From assembly GCF_000377645.1 (NCBI RefSeq), contig NZ_KB898476.1, forward strand, positions 93,561 through 157,560: a DNA stretch of 64,000 nt, in the 5' to 3' direction. Of the stretch, positions 1 through 8,980 are shown piece by piece (position 1 is the stretch's first letter; each line of letters begins with the position of its first letter). A model generated the notes under the pieces. It was not told the origin of the DNA. It saw only the letters and a list, made by a program, of their open reading frames with translations, and ran no database searches. The position numbers and the translations under genes were made by a program. This DNA comes from Thiomonas sp. FB-6 (GTDB lineage Bacteria > Pseudomonadota > Gammaproteobacteria > Burkholderiales > Burkholderiaceae_C).

Positions 1-848
1 ACCTTTCTGCGGCCTCGGTGCAGGTGTCCAGCACATCGCAAAGCCTGTCCCAGGGCGCCTCCGAACAGGCCGCCTCGGTGGAACAGACCTCGGCCACGCT
101 GGAGCAGTCGGCCGCCTCCATCAAGCAGAACGCCGACAACGCGCGCCTGACCGCGGGCATGGCCCGCCAGGCCGCGCAGCAGGCCCGCGACGGCGGCACC
201 GCGGTGCGCAAGACCGTCGACGACATGCAGGCCATCGCCGAACGCATCGGCATCGTCGACGACATCGCCTACCAGACCAACATGCTGGCGCTCAACGCCG
301 CCATCGAGGCGGCGCGCGCCGGCGAGCACGGCAAGGGCTTCGCCGTGGTGGCCGCCGAGGTGCGCAAGCTGGCCGAGAGCGCGCAAGTCGCCGCGCGCGA
401 GATCGGCGAGCTCGCCTCCAGCTCGGTCAGGCAGGCCGAGGCCGCGGGCGAACTTCTGGACCAGGTGGTGCCGGCCATCACCCGCACCAGCGAACTCATC
501 GAGGAAATCGACGCCGCCAGCGCCGAGCAGTCGACGGGCATCGAACAGATCAACCAGGCGATGTCCCAGCTCAACGGCACCACCCAGCAGAACGCCTCGG
601 CCTCCGAGCAGCTGGCGGCCACCGCCGAGCAGCTCCACGGCCAGTCGGCCGAGCTGCAGTCGCAGGTGGTGCAGTTCCGCCTGCCGGGGCCCGGGGGCAT
701 CGTCGCGTCCGACGCCGGCGCGCTGCGCCCGGCGCAGGGCCACGTCCCGCGGGCGGCGACGCAAGCTGCCGCGCGCCCGGCTTCGGCCCCAGCGGCCGGC
801 CCCGCCGCCGCGCAGGCGCTGGCGCAGGAGCAGTTCGTCAAGTTCTAG
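1..848 (+). CDS. methyl-accepting chemotaxis protein, C-terminal part (5' end outside window)
   Basis: This is the cytoplasmic signalling half of a chemoreceptor, which would couple ligand sensing to CheA/CheW. The frame is open from the first bases of the window, so the N-terminal sensor and membrane segments lie upstream. The visible part shows a heptad-rich coiled coil of Ala, Gln, Glu and Ser. It contains the conserved hairpin tip (positions about 255-310) with the family's [21 protein letters not shown] pattern, followed by G-x-G-F-A-V-V-A-x-E-V-R. After the coiled coil comes a roughly 60-residue Ala/Pro-rich tail with no CheR/CheB-type pentapeptide at the end. Ligand specificity cannot be judged. 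The class is certain. Confidence 0.95.
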   Translation, partial: LSAASVQVSSTSQSLSQGASEQAASVEQTSATLEQSAASIKQNADNARLTAGMARQAAQQARDGGTAVRKTVDDMQAIAERIGIVDDIAYQTNMLALNAAIEAARAGEHGKGFAVVAAEVRKLAESAQVAAREIGELASSSVRQAEAAGELLDQVVPAITRTSELIEEIDAASAEQSTGIEQINQAMSQLNGTTQQNASASEQLAATAEQLHGQSAELQSQVVQFRLPGPGGIVASDAGALRPAQGHVPRAATQAAARPASAPAAGPAAAQALAQEQFVKF

Positions 849-889
849 TGTTCTAGCCGAGGACTCCGCAGCCCCCGGGGCCGCCGGGT

Positions 890-1411
890 TCAGGGGCCGG
901 ACGGATCGACGGGAATCACGGCGATCGGCCGCCGCTGCCCGGACGCAGATTGAGCGCCGTCGCCCGGCGCACCGATTCCGAGGATGCTCGCCACCACCGA
1001 AGGCGCCGCGACCGCATCGGCCAGCGTCGCCTTGTCGAGCTCGAACATGAAGGCGTCGACCGCGCGCCGCAGCACCCGCTTGAGGTTGCACACCTGGGCG
1101 ATCGCGCAATCGGGCTCCGCGGCCGCGTCATGGCATTCCACGACGGCAAAATCCTTCTCCACCATGCGCACGATCTCCCCGATGGAGATCGAAGCGGGGT
1201 CTCGGGTCAGGCGCACGCCGCCGGCCCGGCCGCGCGCCGTTTCCAGCACCCCATGGTGCGCGAGTTCGTTGACCACCTTCTTCAGGTGGCTGCGGGAGAT
1301 CCGGTAGGCATCGGCGATTTCGTCGATGGTGCCGCTGCCCTGGCCGCAGCGCTCCAGGCTCAGGTAGATCAGAACACGCAGCGCATAGTCGGTGCGCATG
1401 GTCAGCCGCAT
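890..1411 (-). CDS. nsrR: Rrf2-family transcriptional regulator, NsrR-like (nitric-oxide sensor)
   Basis: 173 aa. An N-terminal winged helix (residues about 1-65, starting M-R-L-T-x-x-T-D-Y-A-L-R) is followed by three cysteines spaced C93-x8-C102-x5-C108, the Rrf2 arrangement for binding an Fe-S cluster. Asp8 is also present and is a cluster ligand in characterised NsrR proteins. The ATG at 1411 is preceded by an AAGGAG Shine-Dalgarno. The gene is divergent from nnrS, and the intergenic region holds a perfect palindrome over the nnrS start site. Known for the family: NsrR represses NO-detoxification genes until NO damages its [4Fe-4S] cluster. Inferred: this protein represses nnrS. The C-terminal 35 residues are Pro/Gly-rich and look disordered. 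An IscR or RsrR-type role is the alternative; the neighbour argues for NsrR. Confidence 0.8.
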   Translation of the reverse strand: MRLTMRTDYALRVLIYLSLERCGQGSGTIDEIADAYRISRSHLKKVVNELAHHGVLETARGRAGGVRLTRDPASISIGEIVRMVEKDFAVVECHDAAAEPDCAIAQVCNLKRVLRRAVDAFMFELDKATLADAVAAPSVVASILGIGAPGDGAQSASGQRRPIAVIPVDPSGP

Positions 1412-1515
1412 GGCGTGGTCTCCTTATCGTTCCTCAGGAAGTGATCTTATTCCTGCCCCGGGCACAAGCGCCTGCGACGCAGCTTCTTGCTGGGTGCTTG
1501 GTACGGAGCCCGGAG

Positions 1516-1543
1516 TTGCAAGCGACGATCGCCTTTCTATAAT
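1516..1543 (+). promoter_or_regulatory. sigma70-type promoter of nnrS
   Basis: A perfect TATAAT -10 box (1538-1543) is preceded at a 16-bp spacing by TTGCAA (1516-1521, 4 of 6 matches to the -35 consensus). Transcription would start near 1550, inside the palindrome at 1546-1562 and about 27 bases before the GTG start of nnrS. A consensus -10 is unusual in DNA this GC-rich, which makes chance less likely. Confidence 0.7.
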
Positions 1544-1545
1544 AG

Positions 1546-1562
1546 ACATTCTACATGAATGT
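1546..1562. promoter_or_regulatory. palindromic operator candidate, ACATTC-N5-GAATGT
   Basis: A perfect 6-bp inverted repeat with a 5-bp spacer sits immediately downstream of the nnrS -10 box and across the predicted transcription start. This is a position from which a bound dimer would block transcription. The A/T-rich dyad with A-T-x-x-A-T-like arms resembles NsrR-type sites. It is the obvious candidate site for the divergently encoded Rrf2 regulator. Binding is inferred, not shown. Confidence 0.6.
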
Positions 1563-1576
1563 TTTGGAGGGCCATC

Positions 1577-2782
1577 GTGGCTCGATTACAGGTTTCCGCG
1601 GAAACTGCCGCGCACCCCGCCGCCACGGGATGGCCGCTGCTGCGCCTGGGCTTTCGGCCCTTCTACCTGGGCGCGTCGGCCTATGCCGTGCTCGCGATGG
1701 GGCTCTGGTTCCTCGTCTTCACCGGTCGCATGGAGGTCGCACCGCGGCTGAGCCCGGTGCTGTGGCACGCGCACGAGATGCTCTACGGCTTCGTCGTGGC
1801 CGTGATCGTGGGCTTCCTGCTCACCGCCGGCCGGGTCTGGACCCAGCTGTCGACCCCGCGCGGGCCCGCGCTGGGCGCGCTGTTCGCGCTGTGGGCGGCC
1901 GGCCGCGTCGCCGCGGCCAGCGGCCCCTACATGCTCTTCTTCCTGCTCGATGGATCCTTCCTGATCATCGTCGCCGCCGTGTTCGCGGGGCTGCTGCTGC
2001 GCGCGGGGAACCGGCGCAATGCCGCGGTCGGCGGCGTGCTGGCCCTGCTGGCCCTGCTGGCCCTGGCCAACGTGCTGTTCCATCTCGCCGTCCTGGCGGT
2101 CGTACCCATCGATCCGATGCGCGCCATCTACGCGGCCATCGCCCTCGTGGTCCTGCTCGAGTGCATCATCGGCGGGCGCGTGATCCCGCAGTTCAGCCGC
2201 AACGCCGTGCCCGGTCTGCAACTGGCGGTGTCGCCACGGCGCGAACTGCTGGCGGCCGCCGTGACCGGCATCGGGCTGCTGGCCTGGGTCCTGGGAGCGC
2301 CGGCGACCGCCACCGCGGTGCTGCTCGCCGCCACCGCGGTGCTGCAGGCGTTGCGCCTGCTGTCGTGGAAACCGTGGCGCAGCCTGGGGCGCCCGATCCT
2401 GTGGGTGCTGCACCTGGGGTATGCCTGGATCCCGGTCGGGCTGGCACTGCTGGCGGCCGCGCAGGTGGGATGGATTCCAGCGTCGCCGGCGCTGCACGCG
2501 TTGACCGTGGGCTCGATGGGAGGACTGATCATCGGCATGCTCACCCGCACCGCGCGCGGCCATACCGCACGCCCCTTGCAGGCGGGCCCGGTCGAGGTGG
2601 CCGCCTATGCGGCGCTGCTCCTCGCCGCCCTCGTGCGGGTGGCAGCCCCCTTGCTGCTGCCTGCGCTGAGCGTGCCGGCGCTGCTGGCTTCAGGACTTCT
2701 GTGGATGCTCGGTTTCGCCGCCTACCTCGCGCGCTTCGCGCCCTGGCTGCTCGCGACCCGCCTCGACGGGCGCGACGGTTGA
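1577..2782 (+). CDS. nnrS: NnrS family heme-copper membrane protein (nitric-oxide tolerance)
   Basis: 401 aa. A polytopic membrane protein of about 12 hydrophobic helices, matching NnrS in length. Near the N-terminus it has W-P-L-L-R-L-G-F-R-P-F-Y-L, followed by W-H-A-H-E-M (about residue 60) and a later G-x-x-G-G-L-I-I-G-M-x-T-R-T-A-R-G-H-T stretch; the His residues are candidate metal ligands. Family knowledge: NnrS is induced by NO and protects central metabolism against nitrosative stress; its chemistry is not settled. I chose the GTG at 1577 because GGAGG (1566-1570) precedes it by 6 bases. The in-frame ATG at 1559 lies inside the palindrome and has no ribosome-binding site. The gene is probably under control of the divergent Rrf2 regulator. 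Confidence 0.9.
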   Translation: MARLQVSAETAAHPAATGWPLLRLGFRPFYLGASAYAVLAMGLWFLVFTGRMEVAPRLSPVLWHAHEMLYGFVVAVIVGFLLTAGRVWTQLSTPRGPALGALFALWAAGRVAAASGPYMLFFLLDGSFLIIVAAVFAGLLLRAGNRRNAAVGGVLALLALLALANVLFHLAVLAVVPIDPMRAIYAAIALVVLLECIIGGRVIPQFSRNAVPGLQLAVSPRRELLAAAVTGIGLLAWVLGAPATATAVLLAATAVLQALRLLSWKPWRSLGRPILWVLHLGYAWIPVGLALLAAAQVGWIPASPALHALTVGSMGGLIIGMLTRTARGHTARPLQAGPVEVAAYAALLLAALVRVAAPLLLPALSVPALLASGLLWMLGFAAYLARFAPWLLATRLDGRDG

Positions 2783-2836
2783 GCCGAGCCGCCCGATGAG
2801 GGCCGGCGCGGGCCCGGGGCCGCGCGGGATGGAGGT

Positions 2837-3160
2837 TCAGCGCAGAAGCTTGTCGCGCTTGCGCTGCACGGCCGCCCACTCGTCCGCATCGGGCAGAGCC
2901 CGCTTGGTCTTCACGATAGGCTTCCACGCGCGCGCCAGCTCGGCGTTCAGTGCGATGTATTCCTGCTGGTCGCCGGGCACGTCGTCGTCGGCGAAGATGG
3001 CGCCCACCGGACATTCGGGCACGCACACGGCGCAGTCGATGCATTCGTCGGGGTCGATGGCCAGGAAATTCGGCCCTTCGCGAAAGGCATCCACCGGGCA
3101 CACGTCCACGCAGTCGGTGTACTTGCAGGCGACGCAGGCCTCGGTGACAACGTAGGTCAT
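2837..3160 (-). CDS. fdxA: ferredoxin FdxA, 7Fe [3Fe-4S]/[4Fe-4S] type
   Basis: 107 aa, the normal length of the proteobacterial FdxA family. It starts M-T-Y-V-V-T-E-x-C and has cysteines at 9, 12, 17, 21, 40, 43, 46 and 50. By family analogy C9/C17/C50 hold a [3Fe-4S] cluster and C21/C40/C43/C46 a [4Fe-4S] cluster. A long acidic and then basic C-terminal extension is typical. An upstream in-frame start would add nine residues but ignores the conserved N-terminus. The gene is last in the minus-strand suf operon, 46 bp after sufT. Inference: it may be a client of, or an electron donor to, the SUF machinery encoded with it. Confidence 0.93.
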   Translation of the reverse strand: MTYVVTEACVACKYTDCVDVCPVDAFREGPNFLAIDPDECIDCAVCVPECPVGAIFADDDVPGDQQEYIALNAELARAWKPIVKTKRALPDADEWAAVQRKRDKLLR

Positions 3161-3206
3161 GATGCAAGGGTCTCCATGGCTGCGCATGCGGGCAGCGCCC
3201 GCCGCC

Positions 3207-3758
3207 TCACAGCAGCCCCAGTGAAAGCCGGGCCGCCTCGCTCATCATCGAGCGGTTCCAGGGCGGATCGAACACCACGTCGACCTCGGCGCGGGCCACC
3301 CGCGGCAGCGCGAGCAGCCGCTCGGCCACCTCGTCGGCCAGTTGCCGGCCCATGCCGCAGCCCGCTGCGGTCAAGGTCATCTCGATGCGCAGGTCGAAGC
3401 GGCCGTCATCCTGCCTGCGAAGGTCGCAGCGGTACACCAGGCCGAGCTCGACGATGCTGCAGGGAATCTCGGGGTCGTAGATCTCCCCCAGTTCCTCCCA
3501 CACCCATCGCTGCAATTCCTCGTCGCTGGGCTCGGTCGGGCGCCGCGCCGCCTCGCGGCACGGCATCCCGATGGCGTCGCCGTCGCTGCCGTCGATGCGC
3601 CACAACAGGCCGTCGGCCAGCACGGTGTAGCTCGATCCCAGCGCCTGGGTCAGCACCCCCTCCAATCCGGGCTCGAGCAGGTACCAGTCTCCCGACGGCA
3701 CCTGCTGCGCCCTCACCTGCCGCCGCACCGCCACGGCTTCACGCGCGCCCGGCTTCAT
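3207..3758 (-). CDS. sufT: SufT-type MIP18/DUF59 Fe-S assembly factor
   Basis: 183 aa. The C-terminal part (about residues 80-175) is a DUF59/MIP18 domain with [16 protein letters not shown] and a later T-x-x-x-C-G-M-G segment that carries the family's reactive Cys. The N-terminal 80 residues are the SufT-specific extension. SufT proteins help mature Fe-S clusters, especially when demand is high, and usually sit at the end of suf operons, as here. The ATG at 3758 lies 20 bp inside the end of sufU, implying translational coupling. The longer open frame upstream reads through sufU in another frame and is not coding. Confidence 0.85.
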   Translation of the reverse strand: MKPGAREAVAVRRQVRAQQVPSGDWYLLEPGLEGVLTQALGSSYTVLADGLLWRIDGSDGDAIGMPCREAARRPTEPSDEELQRWVWEELGEIYDPEIPCSIVELGLVYRCDLRRQDDGRFDLRIEMTLTAAGCGMGRQLADEVAERLLALPRVARAEVDVVFDPPWNRSMMSEAARLSLGLL

Positions 3759-4215
3759 CGCCTTGCTCCCGCTCCTGTGTCCCGGCCGCCGGCTCGCCCA
3801 GGCACTTGCCCAGCGCGTGCCAGGCCAGCGCGGCGCACTTGATGCGCGACGGGAAACGCCGCACCCCCTGCAGCAGGGCCAGCTTGCCGAGCACGGGCTC
3901 GTCGACCTCGCCGTCAAGCGTCAGCATGCGATGCATCGCCCGCAAGGCCACGCGCGCGTCGACCAGCCTGGCGCCATGCACCGCCTCGGTCATCAGCGAG
4001 GCCGAGGCCATGCAGATCGCACAGCCCTGGCCCTCGAAGGCGATGTCCTCGATGCGCTCGCCACGCGTGCGCAGGCGCAAGGTGATGGTGTCTCCGCATA
4101 GCGGGTTGTGGCCGTGGGACTCGCAGGTGGCATCCGGCAGGGGACCGTAGTGCCGCGGGTGGCGCTTGTGGTCCAGCACCACGTCCTGGTAGAGCAGGCT
4201 GAGTTCGTCGTTCAT
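3739..4215 (-). CDS. sufU: SufU-type Fe-S scaffold / sulfur-transfer protein
   Basis: 158 aa. An IscU-fold protein with C40, D42, C65 and C127, the Zn-binding set of SufU. The extra segment of about 20 residues before the third Cys (P-V-L-G-K-L-x-L-L-x-G-V-R-x-F-P-x-R) distinguishes SufU from IscU. Characterised SufU proteins accept persulfide sulfur from SufS through the zinc-bound Cys. No sufE is present in this operon, so SufU is the likely sulfur acceptor here. The start overlaps the sufS stop by 4 bp (ATGA). The start M-N-D-E-L-x-x-L-Y-Q-D-V-V-L-D-H fits the family exactly. Confidence 0.92.
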   Translation of the reverse strand: MNDELSLLYQDVVLDHKRHPRHYGPLPDATCESHGHNPLCGDTITLRLRTRGERIEDIAFEGQGCAICMASASLMTEAVHGARLVDARVALRAMHRMLTLDGEVDEPVLGKLALLQGVRRFPSRIKCAALAWHALGKCLGEPAAGTQEREQGDEAGRA

Positions 4216-5447
4216 CGCAGTCTCTCGCAGGTTTCGCGCACGCCATCGAGCAGCGCCTGCACGTCCTCGAGGGTGTTGTGCACGCTGAGCGAGGCGCGCA
4301 CGGTGGCGGGCACCCCGAAGCGCCGCATCACGGGCATCGCGCAATGATGGCCGACACGCACCGCGATGCCGCGGCGGTCGAGGACGGTACCGACGTCGTG
4401 CGCGTGCACGCCGTCGACGACAAAGGAAAGCGCTCCCTGCTTGGGCGTGCCGGCGGCCAGCACGCGCACTCCGGGCAGCGCGCTCAGGCCGCGTTCCATC
4501 GCCGCCAGCAGCTGGTGCTCGGCCTGGAGCAGCCTGGCCCGGTCGAAGCTCTCCAGGAAGGCGATGGCCGCGTGCAGGCCCACGGCTCCCGAGATGTTGG
4601 GCGTGCCGGCCTCCAGCCGAGCCGGCAGAGGCGCGTAGGTCGCGGACTCCAGCGTGACGGTCTCGATCATGTCTCCCCCGCCGAACAAGGGAGGAATGCG
4701 CTCGAGAACGGATTCACGGCCGTAGAGCACGCCGATTCCCGTCGGGCCGTACATCTTGTGGGCCGAGAAGGCGTAGAAATCGCAACCCAGCGCCTGCACG
4801 TCGACCTCGGCATGCGCGACCGCCTGCGCCCCGTCGACCACCGTCACCAGCCCGGCGGCGCGGGCGCGCGCGAGCAGCGCGGCCAGGTCGACCACCGTAC
4901 CCAGCACGTTGGACACCTGGGTGAGCGCAAGCACGCGCGAGCGCGGACCGAGCAGGGCCTCGAAAGCCTCCACGGCGAGCAGGCCGTCGTCGCGCACCGG
5001 GATGAAGCGAAGGCGCGCACCGCTGCGCGCGCAGGCCATCTGCCACGGCACCAGGTTGGCATGGTGCTCGAGCGCCGTGACGATCACTTCGTCGCCCGGC
5101 CTCAGCCCCGCGCCCAGTCCGATGGCCGCGAGGTTGAGCGCCTCGGTGGCGCCGCGCGTGAAAATGATCTCGCGCGTCGCCGAGGCATGCACGAAGGCGC
5201 GCACAGCCTCGCGGGCGTCCTCGAAGCGCGTCGTCGCACGTTCGGCCAGGGCGTGCACGCCGCGGTGCACGTTGGCATGGTCGAAGGACTGGTAGTGCGC
5301 GATCGCCTCGATCACGCAGCGCGGCGTGAGCGTCGATGCCGCTCCGTCCAGGTACACCAGCCGCTGCCCGTGCACGGTCTGCGCCAGCGCTGGAAAGCTG
5401 GAGGCGGCCGCCCCAGGCAGCGCGGCGGGGAGATCGCGAGGGTTCAT
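4212..5447 (-). CDS. sufS: cysteine desulfurase SufS
   Basis: 411 aa, full length for group II PLP-dependent cysteine desulfurases. It extracts sulfur from cysteine as a persulfide for the SUF scaffold. PLP-binding Lys231 lies in F-S-A-H-K-M-Y-G-P-T-G, H128-H129 in A-L-E-H-H-A-N-L-V-P-W, D205 in V-V-D-G-A-Q, and catalytic Cys369 in R-V-G-H-H-C-A-M-P. The sequence ends shortly after the R-A-S-L-S-V-H-N-T motif. It overlaps sufD by 4 bp upstream and sufU by 4 bp downstream, so the three are translated as a coupled block. Confidence 0.95.
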   Translation of the reverse strand: MNPRDLPAALPGAAASSFPALAQTVHGQRLVYLDGAASTLTPRCVIEAIAHYQSFDHANVHRGVHALAERATTRFEDAREAVRAFVHASATREIIFTRGATEALNLAAIGLGAGLRPGDEVIVTALEHHANLVPWQMACARSGARLRFIPVRDDGLLAVEAFEALLGPRSRVLALTQVSNVLGTVVDLAALLARARAAGLVTVVDGAQAVAHAEVDVQALGCDFYAFSAHKMYGPTGIGVLYGRESVLERIPPLFGGGDMIETVTLESATYAPLPARLEAGTPNISGAVGLHAAIAFLESFDRARLLQAEHQLLAAMERGLSALPGVRVLAAGTPKQGALSFVVDGVHAHDVGTVLDRRGIAVRVGHHCAMPVMRRFGVPATVRASLSVHNTLEDVQALLDGVRETCERLR

Positions 5448-6754
5448 GGCGCGCCGCCTCCAGGCTCGCCGAGCGCGCGGTCCAGCGCTCCTTGCAGCAG
5501 GCTTCGCACCAGGGCGTCGAGCGCCTCGTCGCCAGTCTCGGGAAAGGCCTGCCGCAACTGCGCGGCGACCAGCATGCGCCGCGCCTGGGCGAGGTCCAGG
5601 CCGCGGCTGCGCAGGTAGAACAGCTGGTCCTGCGCCAGGGCCGCGGTGGTCGCGCCGTGCCTGCTGTCGACGTCGTCGGAGCGGATCGCCAGACGTGGCC
5701 GCAACGCGACGTCGCAGCCGGGCTCCAGCAGCACCGCGCGCAGGGACTGCCGCGAAACCACGCGCCGCCTCCCCGGCGGCACCATGACCTCGGAATCCAC
5801 GGTCGCGCGGGCGCGTGCCGCCAGCACCTGGACGGTTTGTTCGCTGCGCGTCGCGTCGGCTTCGTGTTCGGCGAGCAGTCGCAGGTCGAGGTCGGAGCCG
5901 AGGCCCGCGAAGGCGCCCGCATGCAAGGCGGCACGCGAACCGTCGCCGGCGAGGCGCACGGCCTGCGTGCTGCGCAGCACGCCGGCCGGGGCGATCAGGC
6001 TGCGCTCGACATATTCGGCGTCGCGGCCGATTTCCACCTGAAGGGTGTCGACCAGGTGCGCGCGATGCGTCGGCGCGACCAGCCGCAGGTGCAGCAGGCG
6101 GCTGGACGTGCCCAGCTCGATGCTCAGTTCGCTGAGCAGGGTGAAGTCCGGCTCCGAGCGGTCATCGTGGAACTCGACCAGGATGGCCGACGCGCCCGGC
6201 TCGAGACACAGCCGGTGCGACACACAGGCCGTCGCGGCCCCCGTGCGCGAGCCGATGTGCTCGAGCACCAGCGGGCGGCGCGGCGTGCGCCCGCGCAGCA
6301 CCAGCATCTGCGCGCCGTCGGCTCCGGCCGCACGCCCCAGCAGGGCCAGGCGCAGGTCGCCGGCGAGCCCGCGATGCGGCGCCAGCCCCGGCAATCCCGG
6401 GCCGTCGGGGCTGGTGGCCGCGCCGAGCCGGCCGGCGCATACCGCGTCGTCGCCGCCGAGGCGACTCGGCGCCGGCGCGAAGCGGCCGCCGTCGAAGCAC
6501 AGGTGGGTGTGGGCGTGCAACCGTGCCAGGCCCGGCGTGGCCTCCACGCCCCCTGGCGCCCGCGCCGGCGCGGCGCCAAAGGCACCGCGTGTCGCGCCGG
6601 CCAGGAAGCGCAGGTCCGCGCGCCTCCAATGTTCATCCTGGTTGCCGGGAAGCCCCAGCTGGGCCAGCAGCTCGCGGGCCTGCGCACGCCAGCGCGCGAC
6701 GGGCCCGGATTCGTCGGAGGGCGCGAGCACCGCGCAGAGATCGGATGCGTCCAT
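5444..6754 (-). CDS. sufD: SufD, Fe-S scaffold subunit
   Basis: 436 aa. SufD pairs with SufB and SufC in the SufBC2D scaffold. The N-terminal 150 residues are divergent and Ala/Arg-rich. The C-terminal beta-helix core is clear: an S-D-D-V-D-S-R-H-G-A segment (conserved His) is followed by D-Q-L-F-Y-L-R-S-R-G-x-x-x-x-x-A-R-x-M-L-V-x-A-Q-L-R. The start is 7 bp after the sufC stop and the end overlaps sufS by 4 bp. SufD is usually the least conserved subunit, and that holds here. Confidence 0.92.
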   Translation of the reverse strand: MDASDLCAVLAPSDESGPVARWRAQARELLAQLGLPGNQDEHWRRADLRFLAGATRGAFGAAPARAPGGVEATPGLARLHAHTHLCFDGGRFAPAPSRLGGDDAVCAGRLGAATSPDGPGLPGLAPHRGLAGDLRLALLGRAAGADGAQMLVLRGRTPRRPLVLEHIGSRTGAATACVSHRLCLEPGASAILVEFHDDRSEPDFTLLSELSIELGTSSRLLHLRLVAPTHRAHLVDTLQVEIGRDAEYVERSLIAPAGVLRSTQAVRLAGDGSRAALHAGAFAGLGSDLDLRLLAEHEADATRSEQTVQVLAARARATVDSEVMVPPGRRRVVSRQSLRAVLLEPGCDVALRPRLAIRSDDVDSRHGATTAALAQDQLFYLRSRGLDLAQARRMLVAAQLRQAFPETGDEALDALVRSLLQGALDRALGEPGGGAP

Positions 6755-6761
6755 GGTGCGG

Positions 6762-7532
6762 CTACTCCCCCACCGCCTCGGGCTGCAGGGCCCACTCGTA
6801 GCCCTGGCGCTCCAGGCGCTCGGCCAGTTCGATGCCGCCCGACGCGGCGATGCGCCCGTCGACCATCACGTGCACCCGGTCCACCGGCACCAGGTCGAGC
6901 AGCCGCCGGTAGTGGGTGACGAGAACGAAGCTGCGCCGTCCGTCGCGCAGGCCCTGCAAGGCGGCGCCGACCTGCTTGAGTGCGTCGATGTCCAGGCCCG
7001 AATCGATTTCATCGAGGATCGCCAGCCGCGGCTGCAGCAGCGCGAGTTGCAGGACCTCGTTGCGCTTTTTCTCCCCGCCCGAGAACCCGTCGTTGACGTC
7101 GCGCTGAAGCAGATCCTCCCCCAGACCCAGGGTCTTGGCGAGCGCGCGCGCCGATCGCAGGAAGTCGTAGGCGTCCACCTCGGCCAGGCCCTGGTCGCGG
7201 CGCACGGCGTTCAGGGCGCTGCGCAGCAAAAGCAGGTTGTGCACCCCCGGCAGTTCCACCGGGTACTGGAATCCCAGGAACAGGCCCTTGCAGGCCCGCT
7301 GCTCCGGCGTGCGCCCGAGCAGGGGCTCGCCGTCGAACAGCGCGGCGTCCGCCTCGACGGCGACGTCCGGGCGCCCGGCGAGGGCCGCGGCCAGCGTGCT
7401 CTTGCCCGCGCCGTTGGGCCCCATGATGGCATGCACCTCGCCGGCGCCGACGTCGAGGTCGACACCGCGCAGCACCTGGCGGCCGCCGACGCTGGCGCGC
7501 AGATTGCGCAGTCGCAACACGGGGGGGGTCAT
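6762..7532 (-). CDS. sufC: SufC, ABC-type ATPase of the SUF complex
   Basis: 256 aa, the usual SufC length. Walker [10 protein letters not shown] is at residues 38-46, the signature F-S-G-G-E-K-K-R at 150-157, Walker [11 protein letters not shown] around 172-181 and the switch His at 207 (V-T-H-Y). The S-G-G-E-K-K-R signature and D-E-I-D-S-G-L-D are SufC hallmarks that separate it from transport ATPases. The ATG at 7532 overlaps the sufB stop by 4 bp. The longer upstream frame is a shadow of sufB. Confidence 0.95.
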   Translation of the reverse strand: MTPPVLRLRNLRASVGGRQVLRGVDLDVGAGEVHAIMGPNGAGKSTLAAALAGRPDVAVEADAALFDGEPLLGRTPEQRACKGLFLGFQYPVELPGVHNLLLLRSALNAVRRDQGLAEVDAYDFLRSARALAKTLGLGEDLLQRDVNDGFSGGEKKRNEVLQLALLQPRLAILDEIDSGLDIDALKQVGAALQGLRDGRRSFVLVTHYRRLLDLVPVDRVHVMVDGRIAASGGIELAERLERQGYEWALQPEAVGE

Positions 7533-8974
7533 GCGGTGGCTCCTTCCAGACTCACGTTCAGCAGGTTCTGCGCCTCGACGGCGAACTCCATCGGCAGCTG
7601 CTGGAACACCGATTTGCAAAAACCGTTGACCACCAGCGCCAGCGCCTCCTCGGCGCTCAGCCCGCGCTGCCGGCAGTAGAAGAGCTGCTCGTCGCTGACC
7701 CGCGAGGTGGTGGCTTCGTGTTCGAAGCAGGCGCCGGGATTGCGGCTGTCGATGTAGGGATGGGTGTGGGCCTCGCACCGGCTGCCGAGCAGCAGCGAGT
7801 CGCACTGGGTGAAATTGCGCGCGCCCGACGCAGTCTGCGCCGCCTTGATCTGCCCCCGGTAGGTGCTGCGGCCGTGCCCCGCCGAGATCCCCTTGGAGAT
7901 CACCGTGCTGCGGGTGTCGCGGCCGATATGCACCATCTTGGTCCCGGTATCGGCCTGCTGGTGATGGTTCGACAGCGCCACCGAGTAGAACTCGCCCACG
8001 GAACCCTCGCCGATCAGCCAGCAACTGGGATATTTCCAGGTGATGGCCGCGCCGGTCTCGACCTGGGTCCAGGTGATGCGCGAACGCTTGCCCCGGGCAT
8101 GCGCCCGCTTGGTGACGAAGTTGTAGATGCCGCCGACACCGTGTTCGTCGCCGGGGTACCAGTTCTGCACCGTGGAGTACCTGATCTGTGCGTCGTCCAG
8201 CGCGACGAGCTCGACCACCGCTGCGTGCAACTGATTCTCGTCGCGCCTGGGTGCCGTGCAACCTTCCAGATAGCTCACGGACGCGCCTTCCTCGGCAATG
8301 ATCAGGGTGCGCTCGAACTGCCCGGTCTTCGCCGCGTTGATGCGGAAATACGAGGACAGTTCCATCGGACAGCGCACGCCCCTGGGCACGTAGACGAACG
8401 ACCCGTCGGAGAACACCGCCGAGTTCAGGGCGGCGTAGAAGTTGTCGTCGCTCGGCACCACCGAGCCCAGGTATTGCCGAACCAGTTCGGGATGGGTCTG
8501 CAAGGCCTCCGACAGGCTGCAGAAGATGACCCCCGCCTCGGCCAGTTGCCTGCGGAAGGTCGTGACCACCGACACCGAGTCGAACACCGCATCCACGGCC
8601 ACGCCGGCCAGGGCGGCGCGCTCGTGCAGCGGGATTCCCAGCTTCTCGTAGGTCTCCAGCAGCTTCGGGTCGACCTCGTCGAGGCTTTTCGGCGCCTCGC
8701 CGGCGGAGCGCGGGCGGGAGAAATACGAAATGGCCTGGTAGTCGATGGCCGCCTGTTCGAGGTTTGCCCAGCGCGGAGGACGCATGCGCAGCCAGGCCTC
8801 ATAGGCCTTGAGCCGCCACTCCAGCATGAAGGGGGGTTCGTTCCTGCGCCGCGAGATCAGGCGGATCACCTCGTCCGACAGGCCGGGGGGGATGGTCTCC
8901 GCGGCGATGTCCGTGACGAAACCGGCCGCATAGGGGGCCGACAGCGATCGTTCGAGGGAAGCATCGAGGTTCAT
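7529..8974 (-). CDS. sufB: SufB, Fe-S scaffold subunit
   Basis: 481 aa. SufB is the main scaffold on which the cluster forms. The family N-terminus G-F-V-T-D-I-x-x-E-T-I-P-P-G-L and the [11 protein letters not shown] motif are intact. So are S-Y-L-E-G-C-T-A-P and F-T-Q-C-D-S-L-L (the two Cys implicated in sulfur transfer and cluster binding) and the C-terminal [11 protein letters not shown]. It is the first gene of the seven-gene operon. There is no recognisable Shine-Dalgarno before the ATG at 8974. Instead a perfect 16-bp palindrome begins 7 bases upstream. Confidence 0.95.
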   Translation of the reverse strand: MNLDASLERSLSAPYAAGFVTDIAAETIPPGLSDEVIRLISRRRNEPPFMLEWRLKAYEAWLRMRPPRWANLEQAAIDYQAISYFSRPRSAGEAPKSLDEVDPKLLETYEKLGIPLHERAALAGVAVDAVFDSVSVVTTFRRQLAEAGVIFCSLSEALQTHPELVRQYLGSVVPSDDNFYAALNSAVFSDGSFVYVPRGVRCPMELSSYFRINAAKTGQFERTLIIAEEGASVSYLEGCTAPRRDENQLHAAVVELVALDDAQIRYSTVQNWYPGDEHGVGGIYNFVTKRAHARGKRSRITWTQVETGAAITWKYPSCWLIGEGSVGEFYSVALSNHHQQADTGTKMVHIGRDTRSTVISKGISAGHGRSTYRGQIKAAQTASGARNFTQCDSLLLGSRCEAHTHPYIDSRNPGACFEHEATTSRVSDEQLFYCRQRGLSAEEALALVVNGFCKSVFQQLPMEFAVEAQNLLNVSLEGATA

Positions 8975-8980
8975 GGATCA

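Noticed and set aside
1555..2799. Long plus-strand frame covering nnrS in another phase (414 codons), and similar long overlapping frames throughout
   Set aside because: Composition is Arg/Ala/Gly/Pro-rich with no motifs. In DNA of about 70% GC, long stop-free shadow frames opposite and beside real genes are expected.
4278..5618. 446-codon plus-strand frame opposite sufS/sufD
   Set aside because: Antisense shadow: the translated sequence is His/Arg/Gln-rich and the minus strand has a complete SufS with all catalytic residues.
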